DNA of 64,000 nucleotides from Labilibaculum sp. (GTDB lineage Bacteria; Bacteroidota; Bacteroidia; Bacteroidales; Marinifilaceae), in assembly GCF_963664555.1 (NCBI RefSeq), contig NZ_OY761461.1:372001-436000 (forward strand), given 5' to 3'. Both the position numbers and the translations under genes were made by a program. Position 1 is the first letter of the stretch. Every line of letters starts with the position of its first letter. The notes below the pieces were generated by a model that saw only the letters and a program-made list of their open reading frames with translations, made no database searches and was not told the DNA's origin. Shown here piece by piece: positions 1-8,230 of the stretch.

Positions 1-55
1 AGGAATTTCGCTCGAGGAAATTTTAGTTCCGTTAATAACACTAAATCCGCGCTAG
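1..55 (+). CDS. porX: C-terminal end of a PorX-like response regulator with PglZ domain (partial)
   Basis: The second reading frame from the window edge codes for about 17 residues, containing GISLEEILVPLITLN, then stops at 53-55. This is the usual last segment of the PglZ (alkaline-phosphatase-like) domain. In Bacteroidota a receiver-PglZ protein (PorX, regulator of type IX secretion) commonly sits directly upstream of tsaE and an alanine dehydrogenase, which is the order here. The receiver domain lies outside the window, so PorX is an inference from the tail and the gene order. Confidence 0.6.
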   Translation, partial: GISLEEILVPLITLNPR

Positions 56-81
56 AAGTTAGATTTCAATTGTTTTCGAAA

Positions 82-498
82 ATGAGTGTATTAAAAATTA
101 ATTCGCTGAAAGAGATTAATGCAGCAGCAAAAGAATTTCTTTCCTTAGTGGGAAAAAAGCGTGTGTTTGCTCTCTACGGAGCTATGGGTGTGGGGAAAAC
201 CACCTTTGTAAAAGCAATTTGTGATGAAATGGGCATTGAGGATACCATTAATAGTCCTACGTTTTCTATTGTGAACGAATATCATACACCGAATGACGAC
301 ATTATCTATCATTTCGACTTTTATCGGATTGAGGATGTTAAAGAGGCTTATGACTTTGGTTACGAGGATTATTTCTATGGAGATGCAATGTGTTTTATCG
401 AGTGGCCCGAAAAAATTGAATCTATTTTACCCAACGATACAGTAGAGGTTCTTTTTATGGAAGAAATGGATGGCAGTCGCTCAATTACCATTCGGTAA
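82..498 (+). CDS. tsaE: tRNA threonylcarbamoyladenosine biosynthesis ATPase TsaE
   Basis: A 138-residue P-loop ATPase of the TsaE family, which works with TsaB and TsaD to make the t6A37 modification of ANN-decoding tRNAs in the cytoplasm. The Walker A motif GAMGVGKT is at residues 33-40. It is followed by the family blocks NSPTFSIVNEY and HFDFYRIED and by a late EWPEK motif; length is normal. I chose the ATG at 82 because it gives the usual N-terminus, although the frame stays open upstream (TTG at 70) into the end of the preceding gene. It begins 27 bp after that gene's stop, so co-transcription is likely. Confidence 0.93.
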   Translation: MSVLKINSLKEINAAAKEFLSLVGKKRVFALYGAMGVGKTTFVKAICDEMGIEDTINSPTFSIVNEYHTPNDDIIYHFDFYRIEDVKEAYDFGYEDYFYGDAMCFIEWPEKIESILPNDTVEVLFMEEMDGSRSITIR

Positions 499-586
499 TT
501 AAAGGAATCTGCATAATAATAAAAAATTGTTTAAATTGTAGATTAATTATACTCGTTATAAGCTTCTTTAATATTACAATTTTTAT

Positions 587-1810
587 ATGGCGCCACTTAG
601 TAAAGGATCGAGGAGTTTTCCGATTGGGCAGAAGTTTTACCAGCCTAAAGAAGAAATGTTAGAGGTTGAACGCCGACGCAAACAATTGGCCATTGGTATT
701 CCCCGCGAGGATGGAAAAGGTGAAAATCGTATTTGTTTGACTCCTCAGTCTGTAGAAGTTTTGGTAAGCAATGGCCACGATGTTATGATTGAGCGTGGTG
801 CAGGACTTGCATCCAATTATACAGATAAGGAATACAGCGAAAACGGAGCGCAGATAGTCAGCAGTAAGAATGAGATTTATCAGTGTGATGTTGTGATACA
901 GGTGTCTCCCTTTTCGAATGCGGAAATTGATATGCTTCGCGGAAATCAAATTCTATTTTCCGCTCTTCAAATCAAAAGTCAGTGCGGTGAGAATATTCGC
1001 AAATTGATGCAAAAAAAAGTGACCGCCATTGCAATGGAACTTGTTAAAGATGAGAATAATTTTTTTCCGGTTGTTCGGTCTATGTCGGAGATTGCGGGGA
1101 TTTCTGCAGTAATGATTGCCGGTGAGTATTTAAGTAAAGCTCATGGAGGAAAAGGGGTTATGCTGGGTGGAATCACCGGAATTACTCCCACCGAAGTGAT
1201 TGTTCTGGGTGCAGGAACAGCTGCAGAATATGCAACGAGAGCCGCTATGGGATTGGGGGCTATGGTTAAGGTCTTTGATGATTCTATTTACCGTTTGCGA
1301 CGACTCGAGGATCATTTGGCGCACCGTGTATTCACATCAATTTTTCATCCTCATGTTTTGGAAAAAGCATTGGCTTCGGCCGATGTAGTAATTGGTGCAT
1401 TGCGTTACGAAAAAAATGTAAGCGGGTTTATTGTTACCGAAGATATGGTCTCAAAGATGAAACCGGGTTCAATCATTATCGATCTGAGTATCGATCAGGG
1501 TGGTTGTTTCGAAACCTCAATGATGACCACACATAAAGATCCGGTATTTAAAAAGTTTGGTGTTTTGCATTATTGTGTCCCCAACGTACCTTCCCATGTA
1601 GCCAGAACGGCTTCTCTTGCCTTAAGCAATATCTGCTCGCCATTGTTATTGCAAATTGGAAACAACGGAGGCGTGCATCAGTTTATTAAACATGATGTTG
1701 GCTTGCGGCATGGAACGTATATTTACAGAGGAATTCTAACCAATCGTCGTTTGGGCGATTCGTTTGGTATTTTGGCTAAAGACATCGATTTGCTGCTTGC
1801 TGCGATGTAG
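587..1810 (+). CDS. ald: alanine dehydrogenase
   Basis: A 407-residue NAD-dependent alanine dehydrogenase, catalysing L-alanine + NAD to pyruvate + ammonia + NADH. The N-terminal AlaDh/PNT block (GIPREDGKGENRICLTP, then GAGLASNYTDKEY) is followed by a Rossmann fold with the dinucleotide-binding glycines VLGAGTAAEY around residue 207, and by the C-terminal block CVPNVPSHVARTAS. A roughly 30-residue N-terminal extension precedes the catalytic domain, as in other Bacteroidota copies. It is 88 bp downstream of tsaE and its last 35 bp overlap the end of the convergent HAD gene. Confidence 0.9.
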   Translation: MAPLSKGSRSFPIGQKFYQPKEEMLEVERRRKQLAIGIPREDGKGENRICLTPQSVEVLVSNGHDVMIERGAGLASNYTDKEYSENGAQIVSSKNEIYQCDVVIQVSPFSNAEIDMLRGNQILFSALQIKSQCGENIRKLMQKKVTAIAMELVKDENNFFPVVRSMSEIAGISAVMIAGEYLSKAHGGKGVMLGGITGITPTEVIVLGAGTAAEYATRAAMGLGAMVKVFDDSIYRLRRLEDHLAHRVFTSIFHPHVLEKALASADVVIGALRYEKNVSGFIVTEDMVSKMKPGSIIIDLSIDQGGCFETSMMTTHKDPVFKKFGVLHYCVPNVPSHVARTASLALSNICSPLLLQIGNNGGVHQFIKHDVGLRHGTYIYRGILTNRRLGDSFGILAKDIDLLLAAM

Positions 1811-2639
1811 TTTGTTTCCCGAGTGTACATTCTACAGCTTTGGAAAACCCATCTTCAGTAACACTGTCAGTTACCTGATATTTTAACCGCAGTTCTTTGG
1901 GAGCATTGGCTACCACAAAACTGTGTTCACCCCAATCCAGCAGATCAAAATCATTGTAATCATTCCCTATGGCAATCGATTCGCTTGCTTTAATTTGTAA
2001 TTTGCTGCAAAGCCATTGGCATCCAAGTCCTTTCGAAATGTGCTCGGGAAAAATCTCCATCCAAATCGATTCATGATCGAGTGGCGATGTTGCCCGAATG
2101 ATTTTAATATTTGTAAATTTTGTCTTTAATTCCTCAAACCAATCTACTTTATTGGGCAGTATGGCTAAAATCTGACAGGCATCCCGTTTGGTATCTTCCA
2201 GTTTGCCCACAGGTGTTGCAAATTGCTTGTAAAGTGCCAGTCTCCGGTCGAAATCTAAATTTTTGTTTCCGCTTTGATAGTACCAGAACTGATGATTCAA
2301 AGGGATGGGGTCGAGAATCATGAAATCAATCTCATGATCGATTAAAATTTTCGATAATTCCAAAACTTCTTCAGCTTCTATTTGCTGTGAGTAGATCAGT
2401 TCTTTTGTATTCCATTGAATAATGCCTGCTCCCGATGAAAAAATAAGGTAATCAATTGGAAAATCTTCCGGCAATACTGCCATGGCTGAATAAAGGGTTC
2501 TTCCTGTGGCAATCACTCTAATAATCTCTTTATCACGAAGACTCACCAGTGTATTGTAGTTTTTTTTGCTAATACAACCCTGAGAAGGAAGCAACGTGCC
2601 ATCTAAATCGGTAACTACGATTTTTATTTTTGGAGTCAT
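1776..2639 (-). CDS. Cof-type HAD-superfamily sugar-phosphate phosphatase
   Basis: A 287-residue HAD hydrolase of the Cof (IIB) subfamily, probably acting on phosphorylated sugars or cofactors in the cytoplasm. Motif I is DLDGTLL near the N-terminus (nucleophile Asp), motif II is VIATGR, and the late motif GNDYNDFDLL supplies the Mg-binding aspartates. The C2-type cap lies between them. I prefer the ATG at 2639 because motif I then follows after about ten residues as is typical; an upstream ATG at 2666 would add nine. The 3' end overlaps ald by 35 bp tail to tail. The substrate cannot be read from sequence. Confidence 0.85.
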   Translation of the reverse strand: MTPKIKIVVTDLDGTLLPSQGCISKKNYNTLVSLRDKEIIRVIATGRTLYSAMAVLPEDFPIDYLIFSSGAGIIQWNTKELIYSQQIEAEEVLELSKILIDHEIDFMILDPIPLNHQFWYYQSGNKNLDFDRRLALYKQFATPVGKLEDTKRDACQILAILPNKVDWFEELKTKFTNIKIIRATSPLDHESIWMEIFPEHISKGLGCQWLCSKLQIKASESIAIGNDYNDFDLLDWGEHSFVVANAPKELRLKYQVTDSVTEDGFSKAVECTLGKQTTSQQAANRCL

Positions 2640-2920
2640 AAACGAAAAATTTTGAAGAATTTTCAATTTACTGATTTAGAATGACAATTCTATAGGAGTT
2701 GATGGGTTATATACAAATGCATTTTTTAATTAAAAAGAATATGCTTTGCATGCGTGCAAAGAGTTCCCCATTTCGGTAGAGGAATGGTTACATGCCTGCA
2801 AACTATATTCTACCGGGAAAAAGTATATATTGCAAGCTTGCAGCGCATACTTTTCTGTATTCTCGGGCAAATTGCACTTTCTGGAGAACAATTATTGTCA
2901 GTTGTAATTCCATACGCTTA

Positions 2921-2984
2921 CCCCAAACCCCTAAAGGGGCTTGCTGGTGCGGTTTGGGAAAGTCCCCTTTAGGGGATTTAGGGG
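2921..2984. repeat. palindromic intergenic repeat with CCCCTAAAGGGG core
   Basis: Two inverted C/G-rich arms, AACCCCTAAAGGGGC near 2926-2940 and AGTCCCCTTTAGGGGATT near 2961-2978, flank about 20 bp containing GGTGCGGTTTGGG. The GC content is well above the surroundings. It resembles the dispersed REP-like palindromes of many Bacteroidota genomes and could act as a bidirectional transcription barrier between the HAD gene's upstream side and the outer-membrane protein gene that ends at 3023. Confidence 0.6.
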
Positions 2985-3022
2985 TAGAAAGGTGGAGAAG
3001 TCCATTAGGAGTAGGTTAAACC

Positions 3023-6000
3023 CTAAAAGTAAGCCCTTACTTCCATACTGCCCACATGAATGGTTTTGCCACCCTCGCTGTTGCGTCCATTGTACGAAAC
3101 GCTCAATTGAAATAGTTTGCTTAGTTGTTGGTTGTAGTTCAGACTCCAGGTTGTGTTGTTGCCGGGCAAAAATCCTTCGAGCATTTCGTAGGCTATCGAG
3201 CTGTTCGAATCGGCATTAAAATCGACTAGTAAATAGTTGACTGTTGCCATTAATTTACCTGTTTTAACCAAAGAATACTGGCAGTCGGCGCCTATGTTGT
3301 GTGTGTTCGATTTTTCGGCAGCCAATTCATTCTCCTTGCTGTTGTAGGTGTAGTTCAATCCGAACTGAAAGGCCAGTGTTGGCTGAAACTGAAGCTTTAA
3401 TTCGTTTTTAATTTCCTGCAAAGAGTAATTTTTATCGGCGAACGATTCATTGTTTAAATTCTTCTCACCAAAATCGGTCCGGTTGCTCAACTGGTTCGAG
3501 TCGCCAATTTTCCATTGAAAACGAAAGCCGTTCTGCATGTATTTTCGGCGTTCAAATCCTTGGGTAAGCAATTGTTTGCCGTTACTGCTTAAGTGAATAA
3601 GATCCCAATTGGTTTTCGATTTGGGTTTACGGTACGAAAAGGTATTCTGAAAACTCGAATTGATGGTGATGAGGTTTTCGTTCGCAGCATGAGCCAGAAA
3701 AGGATTCGCATACAGATTAAAATCATTTGCCAAACTCTTTTTCGAAATACGGTAGGCAAAGCGGTTGTTGAATCGTTTCAAAAAAGAGACGAACTTCTGT
3801 TTCGATTTAATTTGACTCAGTCGCAAATTGAATGTCTGCCGGAATTCGCTGGTAAACACCTTTTGATAATTGTTGGTATTGGTGCCCACACGAATGTAAT
3901 TGGCCTCGTCTTTAAAACTGGCAACCTCAAATTCGTTAATCTCTTTCACTTCGTTCCCGTTGTAATCCGTCCAGCGATAAATTCCCTGTCCTTCGTTTAC
4001 CTCCACAAACGAAAATTCTTTTTCGCTTTCCAAACCCGATCCCAGTTCGTAGTAGGTCGAAGTTTGCAGTAATCCTTTTTTAATTCGTGCCTGATGTTCC
4101 AGTTTTCCTAAAAAAGTATTTTCGGGCTTCTCGTCGGTGTAGCTGTTGTTCAGAATGGATAGTTTCCGGTAAATCGTTTCTATTTTCAACTGATTTTTCC
4201 GGTTTTTCTTCAGCCAGACTTGTGCCCCAAAGTCCTGCGATTCACTTTGTGCTTTCAGGTCATTTGCCTTGGGCAGAAAATCTTTTCTTTTCTGGTAGTA
4301 GGTCTGAAATTGATTTTCGGATGAATCAAGGTTGGTAATGTATACTTTATAGGAATGAAAAGAAGCACTGTTTGCCAACAGATCATGACTGGTTTTATTT
4401 TCCCACTGATTGTTTTCGCTTTCGGTTTGCACACCAATTTTGGCAAAGCCTAGTGCATAAGATGCGTTAAGCTGGTGCCGGTAGAATTTGGTTTCAATAT
4501 TTTCCTGATCGGTAGCCAAAGCATTTCCTGTAAAATTGATTGCCAGATTCTTTTTTGAAAACTGTAAACCCAAAGAATGTTTGTTTCCCTGGTAATCGCT
4601 GTCTTTTTTCAAAACAGAGAATTCGTATCCGGCCTGTCCCCAGTTTTGGTTCGAAAAAACGTTGCTAAGTGAATAAAAATTCTCATCAGAATCCGTAAAG
4701 TCATTTTGTAAATTCCAGTCCCGTTTAAATTCTGCCGATCGGAATGGCTCAATTTCCGAAAAGTTTTGGTTGATATGGTGAAAACTCAGTTTCGTTTTCA
4801 GAAGTGTAAGAGTATCCGTAAAGTTGGAATTTTTCTCCAGCGAAAAATCCACAGCAATGCCTTGATTGTCGCCATCGTCAAGCGACGAAAAGGTGTTCAG
4901 GTCACGATTGCTAAGCGCAAATTCGAATTTCGAATTCAGCTTTTCAGTCAGGTTTACATCGCCGCCAAAGGAATACAGCTGTTGTTTTTGTGGGGCTATC
5001 AATTGAACAACGGGCTCAAATTCTCCTTGCGGAACTCCGTTTACCGGATCAATCCATTGGTAAACCCGACCATTGGCAGTACCATTTACTTGCTGATAGT
5101 TTCCGTTATTTGCTCCAGTAAAAGAAAAGTTGGCGCGGTAAAGGGCACTGTCGGCATTGGTGGAGTATTGATAAACGTCGTATTCAATGTTCTCAATGCT
5201 TCGCTTGATTTTTTTGTACAAAACAAAATCGTTCGAGTAGTCAACTTCTTCAACATTGGGAACCTTGGCTAATTCCAGATTGTCTCCAATAGTACTAAGC
5301 AGTAGTTTGTTTTCATCGCTTAACGACTGATCGATAGACTGACTTTTGCTGTCTTGTTCGTGATAGAAATTGAACCAGAATTTTCCTGTTCTGGTTTTCA
5401 GCTCATTGCTGTTAAAAAGCAAATACCTCGAATAGTTTTCTTCCGAGTATTCAAATTCGATAATGATTCGGGAGTTTCGGGTGATTGGCTGTTTTGTTGT
5501 AAAGCTAAGTTCGGCAGTGTTGTAATTAATTACGTAATCGTTTTGTTCTCCTCTGTTCAGGAGCTTTCCATCCACAAAAACTTTTTCAGTTCCTGCCAAA
5601 ACAATAATATAGCTTTCGTTGTTGGCGCCAATCATCCGGTAAGGTCCTTGAATTCCTTCCGAGCCCTGCACTTCCATTCTGTTGAATTTGCCCTTGGCAA
5701 TGGAGGCACTAATGGTCGATCGAAATTCGGCTTTGCTCTTTTTTCCTTTTGCCAGCAGACCGGAGAATTTTCCTCCCTGCACTTTTTTGTTGAAACGCAT
5801 GAATTTCCCTGTTGGAGATTGTACCTCATAATCGCCCAGAGTTAGCTCTTTGGTGTCGTCGTATAATTGAATGTAGATTCGGTCAAAATCATTAATGGTT
5901 TGTGTGTTCCCATCGGGTTGTATGGGAATGTTATTGTCGGAGATGGCTGCTAAAATGCTTATTTCATTGGTTAGTTTTCCTGATAGTTGTAGGTTCAGGT

Positions 6001-6475
6001 TCGAGTTCACCACCACATCCTGATTGTTGCCGTAAGAGATCCCGCGGGTATAATTGCCCTGTTTCTCCAATGGTCCGCCCGAAAAGGATTCTCTTCTTTT
6101 GTAGGAAGAATTTATTGCGAAAGTATTGGGTCGTTGATCACCAGAGAGATTTAGCTGCGATAAATTCCGGTTGTATCTTGGCTTTGTTATGTTGTAATCG
6201 AATACACGGTATTCAATTTTTACCGATTCGCTTTTTTGTTTCAGTTCCGGCGAAGGAATAAAGCTTCCTTTGCCAACAATAATCTGATACCAATTTTTGT
6301 TTACCAGATCGTTTTGCTGATACACTTTTACGGTTCCCGGCAATATCATCATCGAGTCCAATTGAATTGTATCCCGATTCAGGTACACGATTTGGCTTCT
6401 TAAATTGCTTTGAGTTTGTCCAAGCATTTTAAAACCAGAAAAAATCAGCAATATGAAAAGGAATTGGAATCTCAA
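3023..6475 (-). CDS. large predicted outer-membrane beta-barrel protein
   Basis: A 1150-residue protein with an N-terminal signal peptide (LFILLIFSGFKMLGQTQ). It is followed by a domain containing LTNEISILAAISDNNIPIQPDG and the block LGDYEVQSPTGKFMRFNKKVQG near residues 215-235. The rest consists of many short amphipathic strands rich in Y, N, S and Q with aromatic ends, typical of a transmembrane barrel, and the chain ends VRAYF, a common Bam-recognised C-terminus with terminal Phe. I recognise it as a conserved Bacteroidota outer-membrane family but cannot name a function. It stands alone on the minus strand; the start is divergent from waaA with 146 bp between. Confidence 0.72.
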   Translation of the reverse strand: MRFQFLFILLIFSGFKMLGQTQSNLRSQIVYLNRDTIQLDSMMILPGTVKVYQQNDLVNKNWYQIIVGKGSFIPSPELKQKSESVKIEYRVFDYNITKPRYNRNLSQLNLSGDQRPNTFAINSSYKRRESFSGGPLEKQGNYTRGISYGNNQDVVVNSNLNLQLSGKLTNEISILAAISDNNIPIQPDGNTQTINDFDRIYIQLYDDTKELTLGDYEVQSPTGKFMRFNKKVQGGKFSGLLAKGKKSKAEFRSTISASIAKGKFNRMEVQGSEGIQGPYRMIGANNESYIIVLAGTEKVFVDGKLLNRGEQNDYVINYNTAELSFTTKQPITRNSRIIIEFEYSEENYSRYLLFNSNELKTRTGKFWFNFYHEQDSKSQSIDQSLSDENKLLLSTIGDNLELAKVPNVEEVDYSNDFVLYKKIKRSIENIEYDVYQYSTNADSALYRANFSFTGANNGNYQQVNGTANGRVYQWIDPVNGVPQGEFEPVVQLIAPQKQQLYSFGGDVNLTEKLNSKFEFALSNRDLNTFSSLDDGDNQGIAVDFSLEKNSNFTDTLTLLKTKLSFHHINQNFSEIEPFRSAEFKRDWNLQNDFTDSDENFYSLSNVFSNQNWGQAGYEFSVLKKDSDYQGNKHSLGLQFSKKNLAINFTGNALATDQENIETKFYRHQLNASYALGFAKIGVQTESENNQWENKTSHDLLANSASFHSYKVYITNLDSSENQFQTYYQKRKDFLPKANDLKAQSESQDFGAQVWLKKNRKNQLKIETIYRKLSILNNSYTDEKPENTFLGKLEHQARIKKGLLQTSTYYELGSGLESEKEFSFVEVNEGQGIYRWTDYNGNEVKEINEFEVASFKDEANYIRVGTNTNNYQKVFTSEFRQTFNLRLSQIKSKQKFVSFLKRFNNRFAYRISKKSLANDFNLYANPFLAHAANENLITINSSFQNTFSYRKPKSKTNWDLIHLSSNGKQLLTQGFERRKYMQNGFRFQWKIGDSNQLSNRTDFGEKNLNNESFADKNYSLQEIKNELKLQFQPTLAFQFGLNYTYNSKENELAAEKSNTHNIGADCQYSLVKTGKLMATVNYLLVDFNADSNSSIAYEMLEGFLPGNNTTWSLNYNQQLSKLFQLSVSYNGRNSEGGKTIHVGSMEVRAYF

Positions 6476-6621
6476 ATGAGTATATCTATTTTAGTAATGG
6501 GTTCCGATCTGCAAAAATGAAATCGCTTGGTGTTAAAACGAAATCCTCCACCTAAAATTATTAGTTTTGCAGAGAATAAATATAAGGAAGCTATTCCGGT
6601 TAACAGTAACAAATTTCAATT

Positions 6622-7845
6622 ATGGTTCTCTTTTACAACCTTTCGATACGATTCTATGTCTTAATAGTGCGAATTGCAGCTTTTTTTAACCCTAAAGCAA
6701 AGCAATGGGTTGATGGCAGAAAAAACTTATTGCCTAAAATAGAGGAGGCGATTAAAGGAGAAGAGAATCTGGTTTGGTTTCATTCTGCTTCTTTGGGCGA
6801 GTTTGAGCAAGGCCGGCCGGTCATCGAAAAGTTCAAAGAGGAGCATCCGGAATATAAAATAGTACTCACCTTTTTTTCTCCATCGGGTTACGAGGTTCGT
6901 AAGAATTACGCTGGCGCAGATTTTATTTTCTATCTGCCACCTGATTTTCCTTCCAATGCACGTAAGTTTGTCGATTTGGTAAATCCAAAGATGGCATTCT
7001 TTATTAAGTATGAGTTTTGGCATCATTACTTGAAGGAGCTGAAAAAAAGAAATATTCCAACCTATATATTCTCTACTATTTTCAGACCCAACCAATTGTT
7101 TTTTAAGCCTTGGGGCAGATTTTACAGAAGAATGCTTTTAGCTTTCACTCATTTTTTTGTGCAGAATCAGGAATCAGCAGATTTACTAAATGGCATTGGA
7201 TTAAAAAATGTGTCAATAGCTGGTGATACTCGATTCGATAGAGTGTATTCAATTGCAACAGGATCGAAAACTTTGCCTGAGGTCGAAAGTTTTAGTCAGG
7301 GAAGATTGGTTCTGATTGCCGGCAGTACCTGGCCAAAAGATGAAGAAAATTTGATCAAGTACATCAATTCCTCTGAAAACAATTACAAATACATTATTGC
7401 TGCCCATGAGGTGGATGAAAACCATATAAAGAGTATTGTTGATCAGATTGAAAAGCCTTGGGTTCGTTATACCAATGCCTCAAAAGAGGAAATTAAAATT
7501 GCCGAGGTTTTGGTGATTGACTGTATTGGCGTTCTTTCTTCTTTGTATAGATATGGCGATGTTTCATATATAGGAGGTGGTTTTGGTCGGGGTATTCACA
7601 ATACTTTAGAGGCGGCAACTTTTGGTTTGCCTGTTGTTTTTGGACCCAATTACCACAAATTTCAAGAGGCAAAAGATCTTATCAAATTGGGAGCTTCATA
7701 TTCTTATGAAAAATATGAAGATTTGAAAATTTTATTGGATAATTACTTCGAAAATGAAAAAGAACGACAATTTTCCGGTGATAAATCGAAAAATTACGTT
7801 GATTCAAAAAGAGGGGCAAGTGCTCAAATTCTCTCCATAATTTAA
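6622..7845 (+). CDS. waaA: 3-deoxy-D-manno-octulosonic acid (Kdo) transferase
   Basis: A 407-residue GT30-family glycosyltransferase that adds Kdo to the lipid A precursor at the inner membrane during lipopolysaccharide synthesis. The N-terminal hydrophobic segment (residues 7-22) is the usual membrane anchor. The motif WFHSASLGEFEQGRP at 52-66 contains the conserved catalytic Glu60. STIFRPNQLFFKPWG, AGDTRFDR, AGSTWPKDEE and the C-terminal GGGFGRGIHNTLEAATFGLPVVFGP are all family blocks for donor binding. Length is typical. It appears monocistronic. Confidence 0.92.
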   Translation: MVLFYNLSIRFYVLIVRIAAFFNPKAKQWVDGRKNLLPKIEEAIKGEENLVWFHSASLGEFEQGRPVIEKFKEEHPEYKIVLTFFSPSGYEVRKNYAGADFIFYLPPDFPSNARKFVDLVNPKMAFFIKYEFWHHYLKELKKRNIPTYIFSTIFRPNQLFFKPWGRFYRRMLLAFTHFFVQNQESADLLNGIGLKNVSIAGDTRFDRVYSIATGSKTLPEVESFSQGRLVLIAGSTWPKDEENLIKYINSSENNYKYIIAAHEVDENHIKSIVDQIEKPWVRYTNASKEEIKIAEVLVIDCIGVLSSLYRYGDVSYIGGGFGRGIHNTLEAATFGLPVVFGPNYHKFQEAKDLIKLGASYSYEKYEDLKILLDNYFENEKERQFSGDKSKNYVDSKRGASAQILSII

Positions 7846-8230
7846 TCATTATTCAACCAGAATATTAGTTTGGTTTCTGAATTCTCAATGTTTATTGAGG
7901 GTGCCGCGTTTTGTTGCAATTGTTTTTATTAACGGTCGTTTTGCGGTGACTAAAATATTTGTAAAATCAATTCGTTTTCCTATGTGGGTATTGAGATTTA
8001 TTTTCTTTTTGGATAACTTTTTGATATTTATAAAAAATTAAACAGCACAAAATCAATATATTAACATGTTACTGTGGATAACTTTCATTTAAATATTATA
8101 TTTATTGTTGTTCGATGTGATGCGTTTGTGTAACTTGCATACTACAAAATTCGGCCTGTTTGGCAAGGTCAAATTATTGATAATGAAGCAAAGAAATTTA
8201 TATAATTAACCACACTTTTTTACGATCTTA
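7846..8230. other. intergenic region upstream of nrdJ
   Basis: 385 bp, AT-rich, without a credible gene. I looked for a cobalamin riboswitch (conserved B12-box core) because the downstream enzyme uses adenosylcobalamin and did not find one. I also saw no convincing NrdR-box pair. Near the gene there is a possible Bacteroidota promoter, listed separately. Confidence 0.5.
8108..8138 (+). promoter_or_regulatory. possible nrdJ promoter
   Basis: TTG at 8108-8110 is followed after 20 bp by TAACTTGC at 8131-8138, close to the Bacteroidota -33 TTG / -7 TAnnTTTG pattern. It lies about 92 bp upstream of the nrdJ start. The -7 element is imperfect. Confidence 0.3.

Noticed and set aside
2754..3219. Short frames across the palindromic repeat near 2.9 kb
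   Set aside because: They are produced by the repeat and run antisense into the outer-membrane protein gene.
3593..5845. Several long antisense frames inside the outer-membrane protein gene
   Set aside because: They are shadows of a long Ser/Asn/Gln-rich coding sequence; none has a domain or ribosome-binding context.
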